From positions 73,422,125-73,486,124 of the forward strand of contig NC_089742.1 in assembly GCF_040412425.1 (NCBI RefSeq): a stretch of 64,000 bases of DNA, written 5' to 3'. The translations under genes were made by a program, and so were the position numbers. This document shows positions 11,629-25,392 of this stretch, in pieces. Position 1 is the first letter of the stretch, and each line of letters begins with the position of its first letter. The DNA is from Macrobrachium rosenbergii (Eukaryota > Arthropoda > Malacostraca > Decapoda > Palaemonidae). Under the pieces are notes generated by a model that was given only the letters and a program-made list of their open reading frames with translations, was not told where the DNA came from and did no database searches.

Positions 11629-12320
11629 TATATATAATATATATATATATATATATCGAAAACAATAATGTGTCTAATCAATAGTTTTCGACCCTGAGAT
11701 GAATAATGCCCTTTAAGTCCAAGTTCAGCCCCGATAGGAAAGGGGGATGAGAAGGATGGGAAGGGGGTGACATGTGAAAATAACTGAAAACGGCAGATAT
11801 TAGTGTCTAACCCATAGTTTTTGAGGTTGCTGAGATGAACAGTGACACTCCCAATGCCCTTTAACTCTAAGTGCGGCCCCAATAGGAAGTGGGGGTGAGA
11901 AGGCGTGGGAAGGGGGTAACATGAAAAAATAATCGAAAACGACAGATTTTAGTGTCTAATCCATAGTTTTTAAGCTTGCTGAGATGAATAGTGACAATCC
12001 TGATGCCCTTTAAGTCCAAGTTCAACTCCAATAGGAAGTGGGGATGAGAAGAGGTGGGAAGGGGGTGACATGTATAAATAACTGAAAATGACAGATATTA
12101 GTGTTTAATCCTTAGTTTTCAAGCTCGCTGAGATGAATAGTGACAATCCTGATGCCCTTCAAGTCCAAGTTCAGCCCCGATAGGAAGTGGGGGTGAGAAG
12201 GGGTGGGAAGGGGTTGACATGTGAAAATAACTGAAAACAACAGATGTTAACTGTCTAATCCATAGTTTTCGAGATCGCCAAGACGAATAGTGACACTCCT
12301 GACGCCATTTAAGTATGTGC
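11629..12320. repeat. R7: short (TA)n followed by ~4.5 tandem units of ~149 bp
   Basis: TGCCCTTTAAGTCC-type motifs recur at about 11705, 11855, 12002, 12152 and 12301 (spacing 147-150 bp). Each unit also has CCCCGATAGGAAGTGGGGG, GGGAAGGGGGTGACATG and TCCATAGTTTT...GCTGAGATGAA. Units diverge by scattered substitutions. A related single unit occurs at 45210-45345. Confidence 0.92.
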
Positions 12321-12518
12321 TATATGTAAACAGAAATAACAGCAAAAGATGAATCCGAAAGAAAGCAATCGAAATCACGGTTATGATAAATTCAGAATGG
12401 TGTGAAAGTAAGAACAGGAATGGCATTTTTGAGAGAATCATCCAGACAAAAACTTGGGGTGACAGCCACATTCTATCCTCTAGCCTTATAAATTTATAGC
12501 TGAGAACCTTACTTGACA

Positions 12519-12563
12519 TTATATATTATATATACATATATTATATATATATATATATATAAT

Positions 12564-12631
<68 letters not shown>
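12519..12631. repeat. (TA)n microsatellite
   Basis: About 110 bp, with interruptions in the first half. Confidence 0.96.
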
Positions 12632-12635
<4 letters not shown>

Positions 12636-14044
12636 CCTCTAGCTGATCTTCGGCCTTTCCAGTTGAACGAATTTTTTTATATGCCCATAAGATTCACTTC
12701 TAGATTAGCGTTTAATAAAAAGTCCCATTTTCCATTAACAGAAGATGAATACGTCCCATATTGGAAAACTGACGGTGTTCTATAGATAAGTAAAGAGACT
12801 TATAATTTAACTTTACACGAAATGACTTGGTTAAGTAATTGTGATATTCAAAGCTGCTCCTCCAAGAAAATATTCAAAAAGCTGTTCCTCATTCCGTTCA
12901 TATTCTTTTGACATGAAAATAAGCCACAGCAGGCAAATGGAGGCGATCGTTAAAGTTTACAAAAATGCTCTTTCTGTGAAGAGATGTAGTATCTGCATGT
13001 GCAGCCTGCGTAGGCAATGATATTTCCGTGGTTCTGAAAGATGTTGCTGTCTTAGGAGTGAAGAGGCTACTCCCTTTTCTCGCTTCAGACGGAAGCTGGT
13101 ATTTACATACAACGAAAACTTTCGCGTGCACTAAATATGAATGGAAAAGGATACGTCTCCGTTCAGAATATGTTCGATGATCAAGTTATCACGAAAAATC
13201 GAACTCGGGTAATCCTCCTAAGACAATCCCGTATGAAAATTTTTTAAAAAGTGGTAGACAAATACATGAATACAAGAACAGACAAACTGATACGTGGTTA
13301 TGAAAGTGGTGTGTACGCCTGAACTCGCATTCGGCCACAGTTTACGATCAGTTTAGAGAGACAAAACACCGGAGTCAGAAAAGTCTCGGTTACGAGAGAC
13401 AGCCTGAGGATCCGTGAGATAAAGTCCATCTACTACAACTAACCGCGGATCACAGGGAACTTCAAACCTTAAAATAGCTAAGAATGCAAAACACCCAACT
13501 TGCTTTTCTAATCTTAAGAACGAAGAAACTTGAAGAGAAATAAACAGCATTCACGTTTAGGTTACATTTATCACCTTTTGGCGTTAAGGACAGAAAATGA
13601 AACGCGATTAATATCTGATGTGCAACGAAAAAATTCATGATTTCCAAGAAGAATTCCTTCAACATTCCCCGAATTAACTTGTACTGTATAGGTAGGCATA
13701 AGTTTGAAAGGCAATAAGGAACGGATGCTGTGCTCAGGCGCTGTGGTTCCTTGAGAGAGAAGAAGACAGTTGAGAAAACTGGTCTTTGACCTGAAGGTAC
13801 AGAATAAAAAAAGTTATTTATGAGGAAGAGGGACTGTGTAGGAAAACATCTAACTATCGGGAAAATTTGTAGTTTGTTGCTGTACTTGCTTTAGCCAGAA
13901 TAAATAATCTTATTGTATTCTAAATACTTGAACGTTATGTTTACACTCGTTCTCAACTCTATGTGGTTTTATCTAATGCATACATTCAAGATTTACTGGT
14001 TGTCAAATTATCTTGGACTGTCATAACAATTATCATCTGCAATT

Positions 14045-14046
<2 letters not shown>
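12632..14046. other. Intergenic DNA, nothing recognised
   Basis: Fourteen hundred bases without recognisable coding or shared repeat content. Only short open frames in unremarkable composition. Confidence 0.4.
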
Positions 14047-14122
<76 letters not shown>

Positions 14123-14155
14123 GTATATACACACACACCCATATATATACATACT
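14047..14155. repeat. (TA)n with short CACA tail
   Basis: About 70 bp of TA followed by mixed TACACACA/TATACAC. Confidence 0.95.
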
Positions 14156-15543
14156 GTGTATGTTTTTAATTAGTTTCTTGCTTAGCATGTGTGTTTTCCA
14201 GCTGCATAGGACTATATTTAGATATATTAAATCATTCAGCTATATAAGAAGCATGACCGAATGGAGCTTAAATCTCTTCCAATGCTCTTGTTGACTTTCA
14301 TTTCTCCATGAAGAATACGTCAGTGTGATGTGAAGAACTGCACACTGGCCGATTTTCCATTGTCAGAGAAAAGAGGAAAAATCACTGGCTTTGCCTGATT
14401 TGGCAGACTGTAATAGATTATGCCCTGTGACGTCAATCAAGTCATGTTTACAAGCGTCTCCATAGAGCTGAAAGCAAATGAACCGAGCGCTCGTTCTTTC
14501 ATCAGAAAACAAAGCTATTGATTCTCGGCTTCGTATGAAGATCCTATACACGAGTGAACACAAAATCGTACACACGCGCGCATATTCCAACATATTTGTT
14601 AGGCGGCAAGATGGACCATGTATTAATAAGTCGTTGTGTATAGTCTGTGATAAAATGTTTATCGCAAAAATCGAGATTATTCGACTTTCAGAAAATCTTT
14701 TGAAATATTTACTACAGGGCTCTTTTAGCTTTCCTCATAAGCATCATCCCACACTGTCAGGAGAAAGTAAAAATCATAAAAACAATTCAGTGTATTCACC
14801 TACATTTAACGTTTCGACCTTGCGCCAACAAATATTTAATGATAACAATTAAGCATTTTGATCCTGACTCATTCATATTTTATATGTTTCTCAAGCGAGT
14901 AGTAAAAAAACAGATCAAATTATAGGAAACAAAGACCAGCACTAGAATCTCGTCGTTAATCTTCCCTTCAGAAAAACTTTGTTTTGGCGAACTCCAGCAA
15001 CGGAGGGAACCTGAATGATAATAAATTTTAACATCCCATCTCCCGAAAATTATGTGGAGTTTCAATACATCTAGTTCTGGACAAAGTAGGCCAAAAACTG
15101 CAGCCAATTAGAAGCAACTCGACTCTGACTGTCTGTCTGTGGGCAACAAAAAAGGAGAGAGCGACTTCTTGGATGCTGAGGACAGCTTCAATTCCCCTTC
15201 TTTGTACCAGAGAGGACTGAGCAGAGCTTCCTCTCTACTCCCTCCCGCCTCTTTGTGCTTAATCTTCCTCAAAGCCTCAGTGCTGAGTGGTTTCGACGCT
15301 TTTAGCCAGGAGAAGTGGATCCAGGGGGCGACGTTGTGTACCTGTCAAATACGTGGTTTGAACTCGTATTTTACTGTGAATGTGATCAAACTATTTTCTT
15401 AGCTTGTGATCTTTATTGGCTGGTTTTTATAAAGAGTTTTTACACTAATTCTCTTTGCTATATTCTTCACTTTTGTTCGCTTATGGATCCTACTGCGTTG
15501 CAAGTTCACGATCTTTATGGGTGCCTCTATTTGAAAGCCCGCT

Positions 15544-15546
<3 letters not shown>
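14156..15546. other. Intergenic DNA with a CRE-like palindrome
   Basis: TGACGTCA occurs at about 14428, the consensus CRE/ATF site, in DNA that looks single-copy. An open frame of 124 codons (14478-14852, plus) has no domain I recognise. No promoter architecture can be claimed. Confidence 0.3.
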
Positions 15547-15608
<62 letters not shown>

Positions 15609-15621
15609 GTAATAATAATAA
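15547..15621. repeat. (TAA)n microsatellite
   Basis: About 24 TAA units with one AGT interruption. Confidence 0.97.
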
Positions 15622-16734
15622 ATCAGCAGTGTAACATTCATAACCATCAACCATTTCGCACACCATTCTACACATATGGGCAATTTTCTGGACTGTTATT
15701 ATTACCGTTGCTGAAAAACTAAGATTCTCAGGGCACGTCTAAGTAAATCATATTACACTTTCAACAATCACAAAAGCCTTAATTATTATTATTATTGCGC
15801 AGTTATTGCTCCTGGTCAATGTAACCCAACTGGGTTAAAGTGACAAAATTCTGATTCTCCTTTATCGATTCCAGGGAGATCTTATTTTAGTAGGTACGAT
15901 TAATACTTTAACAAACATACAGTCCACCTGATACCATCCTCATATAAGGAAGTGGAACATTTGTATGGAACAAGATGAAAGGAAAAAGAAAAGAAAAAAA
16001 GCCAAAGAGACAAAGAAATGAGCAGAATCGAGTATGCAGGGAATAACTAAACCTGAATATACAAAAATACTAAGTAACATTTAATAAATAAATAAATATA
16101 CTGAATGTGTTTACACAAATCCTTTACCCCTGGAAACAAAAGCTAAGACTGCGAAAGCCCGTTGTAAGGAGACTACCGAACATTCGGCAGGTTGAGAACG
16201 TAGTAATGGGGTTACCAGACAGTGTAAGGTAACCAGGTCTGATGAAATCAGGTCAAATAACCCAGGTGCCACAAATAGAAGCAAGGTGATTTCCATCCAA
16301 TTCGGGGAACTTGATGTTGAGTGCATTCGGCTATTCAGAGTCAAGTTATAAGGAATCGAGACCATAATGTAGGCCTGGAAGGGGGAATCATGAAGTTCGG
16401 AATGGACGATTGAACAATAGATTAGGTAAACTCGCGAAGACATTACTTTGGGACTATTAATACTGAAACAAGGGAAGAGGAAAATCACATTCACAACATA
16501 AGGCTGTGCTTGTAGCTCCTAGCATCTCGGATCCATGCTCAAATAACTTTTTAACCGAAACGTATTCCATCATTTGCATGCCAGTTCATATATTATATGA
16601 CTGGAAAAGGTCAATTCGAGCTTCATCACGAGATTTTGCTATGGAAGTACGAATACAGCGGCACTACTTAGGCTCATATGTGGAATCACAAGATGGAGAA
16701 AAAAGATTTTCTGCCGTGCCATGGTTCGTACTGC
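15622..16734. other. Intergenic DNA, nothing recognised
   Basis: An open frame on the minus strand (16111-16494, 127 codons) lacks recognisable motifs and sits in ordinary AT-rich sequence; probably chance. Confidence 0.4.
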
Positions 16735-16812
16735 TGAGTATAGGGCCAGGCATCTTGGATGAGAGTTCAAACCACCTGAGGGCTAAAAGTTATTCTCTCG
16801 TTTCATTGCCAG
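16735..16812 (+). repeat. Possible tRNA-like SINE head
   Basis: GAGTATAGGGCCAGGCATC followed by GAGAGTTCAAACCACC resembles A- and B-box spacing of tRNA-derived SINEs. It ends at a (CA)n/(TA)n array. There is no second copy in the window, so the call is tentative. Confidence 0.35.
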
Positions 16813-16819
16813 TTACAGT

Positions 16820-17975
<1,156 letters not shown>

Positions 17976-18212
17976 CCTATTATTATTATTATTATTAGTA
18001 TTATATATTTCAGTAGATGAAGCCTATTCACATGAAACAAGCACACCAAAGGGGCCACTAACTTGTAATTCAAGCTTCCACAGAATGTTGGTTTCAACCT
18101 TCCACCGCAGCAATACAGAGTCAGTGGTTTTTCATCGCCCGGGGGAGACGCGAACCCGCGGCATCTGAGTGGCATGCCACAACAATGACCACTGTACCAG
18201 CGGACCAGCTTA
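17976..18212 (-). repeat. R4 tRNA-derived SINE
   Basis: Second R4 copy, with short (TTA)n tail at 17979-17998 and head at about 18130-18210 (minus-strand CGCGGGTTCGCGTCTC). Relative to the copy at 6478-6775 it lacks the segment around GACCCCACACTGC and ATCATGATAC. Confidence 0.85.
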
Positions 18213-18426
18213 TAACTAGGGCATATAATTATGTAATTATGCTTTTGACAAGTGGTATCCTCGTATTCACAGCAGTTCGGCTTCGTGAAGATTCTTTCTC
18301 ACTATCAGAAGTTTCTCGTTCACACAATCGAGCAGCATAAATTTCTTTGGAAGCTTAATTACTTTTCGTATGATGCTGGAGTTATGATTAATGTGTACCG
18401 AGGTCAGTCAATAATCTCTCTAAAGT

Positions 18427-18600
18427 GTGTATTAATTATTATTATTATTATTTACGAGCTTGATGGCGAACGCTATGCTGAGCACACGTCAGCCCGCCGA
18501 TGTAGTTTGCACGGTAGATACAAAAGTGTACGAACCTACGTTCCCGACACTCCAAGTTTCACATTGGGGGCGGACAAATAAGATCCACGGGCCTTTTATT
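18427..18600 (+). repeat. R3 element, diverged, without the internal minisatellite
   Basis: Starts with short (ATT)n, then ACGAGCTTGATGGCGAACGC as in the copy at 29421. The middle is unrelated to the 88-bp units. It ends GGGGCGGACAAATAAGATCC and TTTTATTAT like the other R3 3' ends. Confidence 0.6.
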
Positions 18601-18970
18601 ATAATTAAATATATGTAGTAGATAACATTTTTAAATACAATTGCATATTTCTTTAAATTGTAAGATGCTTTGTCTAAATGTGAGTGTATCTATTTTTTTG
18701 TGGTTGTGATGTGTCAGTATAAATTTGTTTTGAACCTGCAATCACTATTTTACTTAATCAGTACCAGAGAGGGAATAACTTTTCATTCCACTCTTCATCC
18801 TCTCAAAAATGTAAGCTTAGGCATACAAGCATATATATTTATATTCTTTTCTTTCTCAATTTAATTTTATCTTCTGCAACTTATTTTAAATGAACTCCAC
18901 TTCTTTGGAAGCTTGAACTTCAAATCGAAGGCCCCTGTAGGCTTGCTGCTTATGAATAGGGGTTCATTTT

Positions 18971-18976
<6 letters not shown>
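18601..18976. other. Intergenic DNA, nothing recognised
   Basis: No coding or shared repeat content seen. Confidence 0.4.
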
Positions 18977-19039
<63 letters not shown>

Positions 19040-19040
19040 T
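18977..19040. repeat. (TAA)n microsatellite
   Basis: About 21 perfect units abutting a LINE fragment. Confidence 0.97.
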
Positions 19041-19336
19041 GATAAGTATCAAGACCTGAAAACAGAAAGAAAAGGATAAGGGATTTGCCAGCGGAAATTG
19101 TACCCTTAATCATAGGAGCACTAGGCACGATCCCAAGATCCCTGAAAAGGAATCTGGAAAAACTAAACTCCGAGGTAGCTCCAGGACTCATGCAGAAGAG
19201 AGTGAGTGCTATTAGTAGAAACAGCGCACATAGTGAGAAAAGTGATGGACTCCTAAGGAGGCAGGATGCAACCCGGAACCTCACACTAGAAATACCACCC
19301 AGTCGAATAGGACGACTGAGATAAAAAAAAAAAAAT
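19041..19336 (+). pseudogene. C-terminal tail of a non-LTR retrotransposon polyprotein
   Basis: Translation gives DKYQDLK in one frame and, after a one-base shift, DLPAEIVPLIIGALGT followed by an N-L-E-K-L segment. K-Y-Q-D-L-K...V-P-[IV]-[IV]-[IV]-G-A-L-G-[TA]-[IV] followed by L-x-x-L-E-K-L is a recurring C-terminal signature of non-LTR retrotransposon RT proteins (recognised from memory; clade not assigned). The frame then drifts from that pattern and closes just before an A-run (19323-19336). No RT domain is upstream: the fragment is cut at the (TAA)n array. Confidence 0.6.
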
Positions 19337-19722
19337 TAATAATACGATTTTTTTTTTGTGCGAGAAAAATGTAAAAGCAATTACTTTAAACGAGGAGCCT
19401 TCAGTGATCTGCAATTAGTCCAAAAGAGTCATTTTTTGTACGCCTAGGAAGGCATACATTTTTCATTCAGTGAGGATGACAATCACTGACTAGGCACAAT
19501 CTTGCCGTAGGCACGGAAATATTGAGTTTGTGGACTCCCAGATTTGATGTCGAATCTCGTGTCGAACCTGACCTTTTCTGAGAGCACCAGATACTGCAAT
19601 ATTCATTCCTTGTGTCTAGTGATCCCAGTAGGCTCTAGAAGCCCTGTATCATGTTCAATTTGCTCTGGCATTAGTGTTGGTCTGTCTTCTTTGGAGTTTC
19701 TTGCAACCTACGTGCTATTTTG

Positions 19723-19724
<2 letters not shown>
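19337..19724. other. Intergenic DNA, nothing recognised
   Basis: No gene or shared repeat seen. Confidence 0.4.

Positions 19725-19779
<55 letters not shown>
19725..19779. repeat. (CT)n microsatellite
   Basis: About 26 CT units. Confidence 0.97.
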
Positions 19780-19780
<1 letters not shown>

Positions 19781-20774
19781 TATATTAAAAACCTTTAAAA
19801 TGCACCAAGAATTAGATATTTCCTCAATGTATTTTCAACTTCGTTTCCTTTCAATTAATAGAAAAATCTGGCTTGTCTCATAAGCGTCTGCACTGATGAA
19901 TAAGAGAAATAACAATCCATTTACAAATGACTGACAAAGAGCCATGCAGGCAGCCGTAATCCTTGACTGAGATGTTAAAAGAGGGCGTTGTGATTGTCTC
20001 GATAATATCTTATATCATTAAATCCGAAACTTCAAGGCACATTCATCTTTAAACTTTATGGTTTTGCGTATTAAATTTCTCACTATACTGATGCAGCAAC
20101 TACGGAAAAGTATTGTCCACCGAACATACAGTCATCAGAGCGCATACACTCCTCTATATCGTGTTTTGAAGTCACTTGAAAGTAAAAAAAAAATAATAAA
20201 AAGAATGAGAAGGAATGAATTTCAAATAAACAAAACAGTAAACAAGAATGAAAAACAAACGTTGGAAATTCAGGCTCAAAACAAACGTGCAGGCTGTGCG
20301 AGAGAAAAATAGTGTTTCAAAAATATTAGGAAACTGATCCAGACGAAGGTTAGAGGACCACGCCCTCTACGGTAGTGTGGGCAAAGGAAATCCACTGTTA
20401 ATTGTGTGACGCCGTAAAGCCCAATTTTGCTTGTCTCTGGTCTTCTTTACGAAGTGGTTAAGGTTGAGCCTTTTAGTTCAGACAGGGACCTGTGTGAGCA
20501 TTACGGAAGTGCTCGCTATTAACTACAGCAAGTCAGGACATTGCCATATTTTATCATTTTATTTTTTTTTTTTACATCAGTTTTGCATTTACATGTCTGT
20601 CACCAAACCTGCCAACATTATAATTATCAGTTATTTACCGGAATTTAAGAACATTTCATCGTTATATAAACAAACAGTTAAAAGCGTTCCATATTGACGA
20701 CAAAACTTCAATTAATGTAAAAGCTAGCTTCATACACAAACAAACGAAAAAAAGGTAGAATACACAAGGACACG
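19780..20774. other. Intergenic DNA, nothing recognised
   Basis: Only short unrecognised open frames. Confidence 0.4.
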
Positions 20775-20846
20775 CACAAACGCGCGCGCGCGCATACACA
20801 AAAACACACATATAACACATACATATGTACATACACATATAGGCTA

Positions 20847-20921
<75 letters not shown>
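20775..20921. repeat. Mixed (CG)n, (CA)n and (TA)n tract
   Basis: A 12-14 bp alternating CG run (about 20780-20793) lies within CA-rich sequence and precedes a ~75 bp TA array. Alternating purine-pyrimidine DNA of this kind can adopt Z-form; that is general knowledge, not shown here. Confidence 0.93.
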
Positions 20922-20924
<3 letters not shown>

Positions 20925-21032
20925 TTATGAGTTACACAATTGTTCTGTGCTTTTGATACAATTAATAACAGAAGCTCATTTAAACTGTATGGTATCTAGT
21001 GGAGATATTTATTCAGAAAAAGTTACTTTTCC

Positions 21033-21193
<161 letters not shown>

Positions 21194-21453
21194 GACAAAA
21201 TCGAGAGTAACCCTGGCAATGATTGGCAAGGCTGAGGCTCCGATCAGGTGGGTCGAGGACAGAAAGATGGATGCAGTAATTGAAGAGGTTTCCAATTACT
21301 TTAATGGCGGGATAGATTTCCAGAGAAAGGAGAGAGAAGAGGGGAAGGAGAGGAACCATCTTGCCTTATCTCTTCTATTCTTTTCTTGATTTATTGCATT
21401 TCTTACGTAAACTGGCCCTCACATTTTTAAATGGAGATTCTTTACGCGACTTA

Positions 21454-21815
21454 TTAGTTTTCTGTAAAAGAAAACTATTGAGATGGCTGTTTGTCTGTCC
21501 CTCCGCAGTTTTTCTGTCCGCCCTCAGCTCTTAAAACCACTGAGGCTAGAGGGCTGCAAATTGGTATGTTGATCATCTTCCTCCAATCATCAAACATACC
21601 AAATTGCAGCCCTCTAGGCTCAGTAGTTTTTATGTTATTTAAGGTTAAAGTTAGCCATGATCGTGCGTCTGACACCGCTATCGGTGCCAAGAACACAGGA
21701 CACCAATGGGCCATGGCTGAAAGTTTCATGGGCCGCGGCTAAGAGTTTCATACAGCATTATACGCTGTACAGAAAACTCGATTGCACCGAAGAAATTTCG
21801 GCGCACTTGTTACTT
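21454..21815 (+). repeat. R2 multi-hairpin element, near full length
   Basis: Good reference copy. H1 AGTTTTCTGTAAAAG...AAAACT is at about 21458-21478. H2 arms lie at about 21536-21573 and 21592-21630. A small ACAGC...GCTGT hairpin is at about 21752-21770, and the terminal hairpin near 21785-21806 is imperfect here (CACCGAAG...TTTCGGCG). Terminal T-rich sequence follows. Confidence 0.88.
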
Positions 21816-22002
21816 ATTTACAGTTATTGTTCAGTGTATGAATTGCTAGTTTGTCTACCTACCTGACAATATATCCCCTGATACGCTTTAAAAGCTCCTT
21901 CCCCAAACGGTAAAATGAATTCCCTGTGAAAAGCAATTATGTTAGTTGCTATGCAAGGTGTGGCGGATGAGTGAGAAGATCTGAATCCACTTGAGTTTAA
22001 CT

Positions 22003-22309
22003 GAATTGAATTGAATATAGGATTTGGGCCAAAGGCCAAGCACTGGGACCTATGAGGTCATTCAGCGCTGAAACGGAAATTGACAGTAAAAAGGTCTGAA
22101 AGGTGTAACAGAAGGAAAACCTCGCAGTTGCACTATGAATCAATTGTTAGGAGAGGGTGGAAAGTAAGATGGAAGAAAGAGAATATGAAAGGAGGCACAG
22201 TAAAAGGAATGACACGGGTTACAGCTAGGGGCAGAGGGCACGCTGCAAAGAACCTCAGGTAATGCCTACAGTGCACTGCATGAGGTGCACTGACGGCACT
22301 ACCCCCTAC
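22003..22309 (+). repeat. R1 element, interrupted at its 3' end by R5
   Basis: Complete R1 from GAATTGAATTGAATATAGG to ACTACCCCCTAC. The final GGG of the element reappears at 22678-22680 after the R5 insertion. The 3' stem-loop reads GTGCACT-GCATGA-GGTGCAC (one G-T wobble). Confidence 0.9.
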
Positions 22310-22669
<360 letters not shown>

Positions 22670-22843
22670 CCCCTTACGGGAACTTTAGTTGCGATACAGT
22701 GTAGATGATGTCTGAGGAACGTACTGGACACAGGCATGGTTCGATGTTTTCTCTCCTCTCTCGCTGAGCAGACTAGAGCTCTTGAATGCACACGCTAGGC
22801 TAATCACGAGAGTCAAGATTAATAACCATAATGCACACACACT

Positions 22844-22844
<1 letters not shown>

Positions 22845-22914
<70 letters not shown>
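22845..22914. repeat. Compound (CA)n(GA)n microsatellite
   Basis: About 33 bp of CA followed by about 37 bp of GA. Confidence 0.97.
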
Positions 22915-22919
<5 letters not shown>

Positions 22920-23264
22920 TACTACAAAGGTAACTGTTATTACATAATTACTCACTTCAGGTTTAAGAGATATTCCTACGAAGAAATGTTATTTATTGCT
23001 ACTGAAGAGAGCACAAACACTAAAAGGAGAAAGTTTGAGAGCATTCGTGGTTAAGAGTAAGGTAAGGCAGTAAACACAAGCCAGGATACACAGCAGAAGA
23101 GTAAAACGATAAAAGCAGTCGATTCATATGTTATGTAAGTTGTCATGTTGAGAGTGCCTTACAGAAGAGATCAAGCAAGGAAGGTGGCACTGACTCTCAA
23201 AATGATTAGAAAGCGGAGAGAACCTTTTATGGAAGCGAGAGTTAACAAGTTTTATCGGTTATTA
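22915..23264. other. Intergenic DNA, nothing recognised
   Basis: Unique-looking sequence leading into the 29-bp array. Confidence 0.4.
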
Positions 23265-25392
23265 AAATGAACTCGTCTTTATGGAAGTTAATTAAATGAA
23301 CTCGTCGTTATGGAAGTTAATTACATGAACTCGTCTTAATGGAAGTTAATTAAATGAACTCGTCTTTATGGAAGTTAATTAAATGAACTCGTCTTTATGG
23401 AAGTTAATTAAATGAACTCGTCTTTATGGAAGTTAATTAAATGAACTCGTCTTTATGGAAGTTAATTAAATGAACTCGTCTTTATGAAAGTTAATTAAAT
23501 GAACTCGTCTTTATGAAAGGTAATTAAATGAACTCGTCTTTATGAAAGGTAATTAAATGAACTCGTCTTTATGGAAGTTAATTACATGAACTCGTCTTTA
23601 TGGAAGTTGATTAAATGAACTCGTCGTTATGGAAGTTAATTACATGAACTCGTCTTTATGGAAGTTAATTAAATGAACTCGTCGTTATGGAAGTTAATTA
23701 CATGAACTCGTCTTTATGGAAGTTAATTAAATGAACTCGTCTTTATGGAAGTTAATTAAATGAACTCGTCTTTATGGTTAATTAAATGAACTCGTCTTTA
23801 TAGGTAATTAAATGAACTCGTCTTTATGGAAGTTAATTACATGAACTCGTCTTTATGGAAGTTGATTAAATGAACTCGTCTTTATGGAAGTTAATTATAT
23901 GAACTCGTCTTCATGGAAGTTAATTAAATGAACTCGTCTTCAAGGAAGTTAATTAAATGAACTCGTCTTTATGGAAGTTAATTAAATGAACTCGTCCTTA
24001 CGGAAGATAATTAAATTAATGAACTCGTCTTTATGGAAGTTAATTAAATGAACTCGTCTTTATGGAAGTTAATTAAATGAACTCGTCTTTATGGAAGTTA
24101 ATTAAATGAACTCGTCTTTATGGAAGTTAATTAAATGAACTCGTCTTTATGGAAGTTAATTAAATGAACTCGTCCTTACGGAAGATAATTAAATGAACTC
24201 GTCTTTATGAAAGTTAATTAAATGAACTCGTCTTTATGATTAAATGAACTCGTCTTTATGGAAGTTAATTAAATGAACTCGTCTTTATGGAAGTTAATTA
24301 AATGAACTCGTCTTTATGGAAGTTAATTATATGAACTCGTCTTTATGGAAGTTGATTAAATGAACTCGTCTTTATGAAAGTTAATTAAATGAACTCGTCT
24401 TTTAATTAATTAAATGAACTCGTCTTTATGGAAGTTAATTAAATGAACTCGTCTTTATGAAAGATAATTAAATGAACTCGTCTTTATGAAAGTTAATTAA
24501 ATGAACTCGTCTTTATGATGAACTCGTCTTTATGGAAGTTAATTAAATGAACTCGTCTTTATAGAAGTTAATTACATGAACTCGTCTTTATGGAAGTTGA
24601 TTAAATGAACTCGTCTTTATGGAAGTTAATTATATGAACTCGTCTTTATGGAAGTTAATTAAATGAACTCGTCTTTATGGAAGTTAATTATATGAACTCG
24701 TCTTTATGGAAGTTAATTAAATGAACTCGTCTTTATGGAAGTTAATTAAATGAACTCGTCTTTATGGAAGTTAATTAAATGAACTCGTCTTTATGGAAGT
24801 TTTAAATGAACTCGTCTTTATGGAAGTTAATTAAATGAACTCGTCTTTATGGAAGTTAATTAAATGAACTCGTCTTTAAGTTAATTAAATGAACTCGTTA
24901 ATGGAAAATTAAATGAACTCGTCTTTATGGAAGTTAATTAAATGAACTCGTCCTTACGGAAGATAATTAAATGAACTCGTCTTTATGGAAGTTAATTAAA
25001 TGAACTCGTCTTTATGGAAGTTAATTAAATGAACTCGTCTTTATGGAAGTTAATTAAATGAACTCGTCTTTAAGGAAGTTAATTAAATGAACTCGTCTTT
25101 ACGGAAGTTAATTAAATGAACTCGTCTTTATGGAAGTTAATTAAATGAACTCGTTGGAAGTTAATTAAATGAACTCGTCTTCATGAAAGTTAATTAAATG
25201 AACTCGTCTTTATGGAAGTTAGTTATATGAACTCGTCTTCATGAAAGTTAATTAAATGAACTCGTCTTTATGGAAATTAATTAAATGAACTCGTCTTTAT
25301 GGAAGTTAATTAAATGAACTCGTCTTTATGGTAGTTAATTAAATGAACTCGTCTTTATGGAAGTTAATTAAATGAACTCGTCTTCATGGACG
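23265..25392. repeat. 29-bp minisatellite, about 73 tandem units
   Basis: Each unit contains ATGAACTCGTC and ends with TTTATGGAAG before TTAATTAA. Most units are exactly 29 bp; a minority are shortened (for example near 23775, 24235, 24515 and 24885-24910). Variant units recur: TTACATGAAC, AAGTTGATT and CCTTACGGAAGATAATT each occur several times, showing block duplication. Units abut with no spacers. The period is not a multiple of three and every frame closes quickly, so it is not coding. Confidence 0.98.

Noticed and set aside
14428..14435. CRE palindrome as a promoter element
   Set aside because: An 8-bp motif is expected by chance in 64 kb and no adjacent gene start is visible.
20780..20793. 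CG dinucleotide run as a CpG island
   Set aside because: Only about 14 bp long; it is a microsatellite fragment within CA/TA repeats.
23265..25392. 29-bp period repeat resembling CRISPR repeat length
   Set aside because: Units abut head to tail with no unique spacers, the host is eukaryotic, and there are no cas-like genes.
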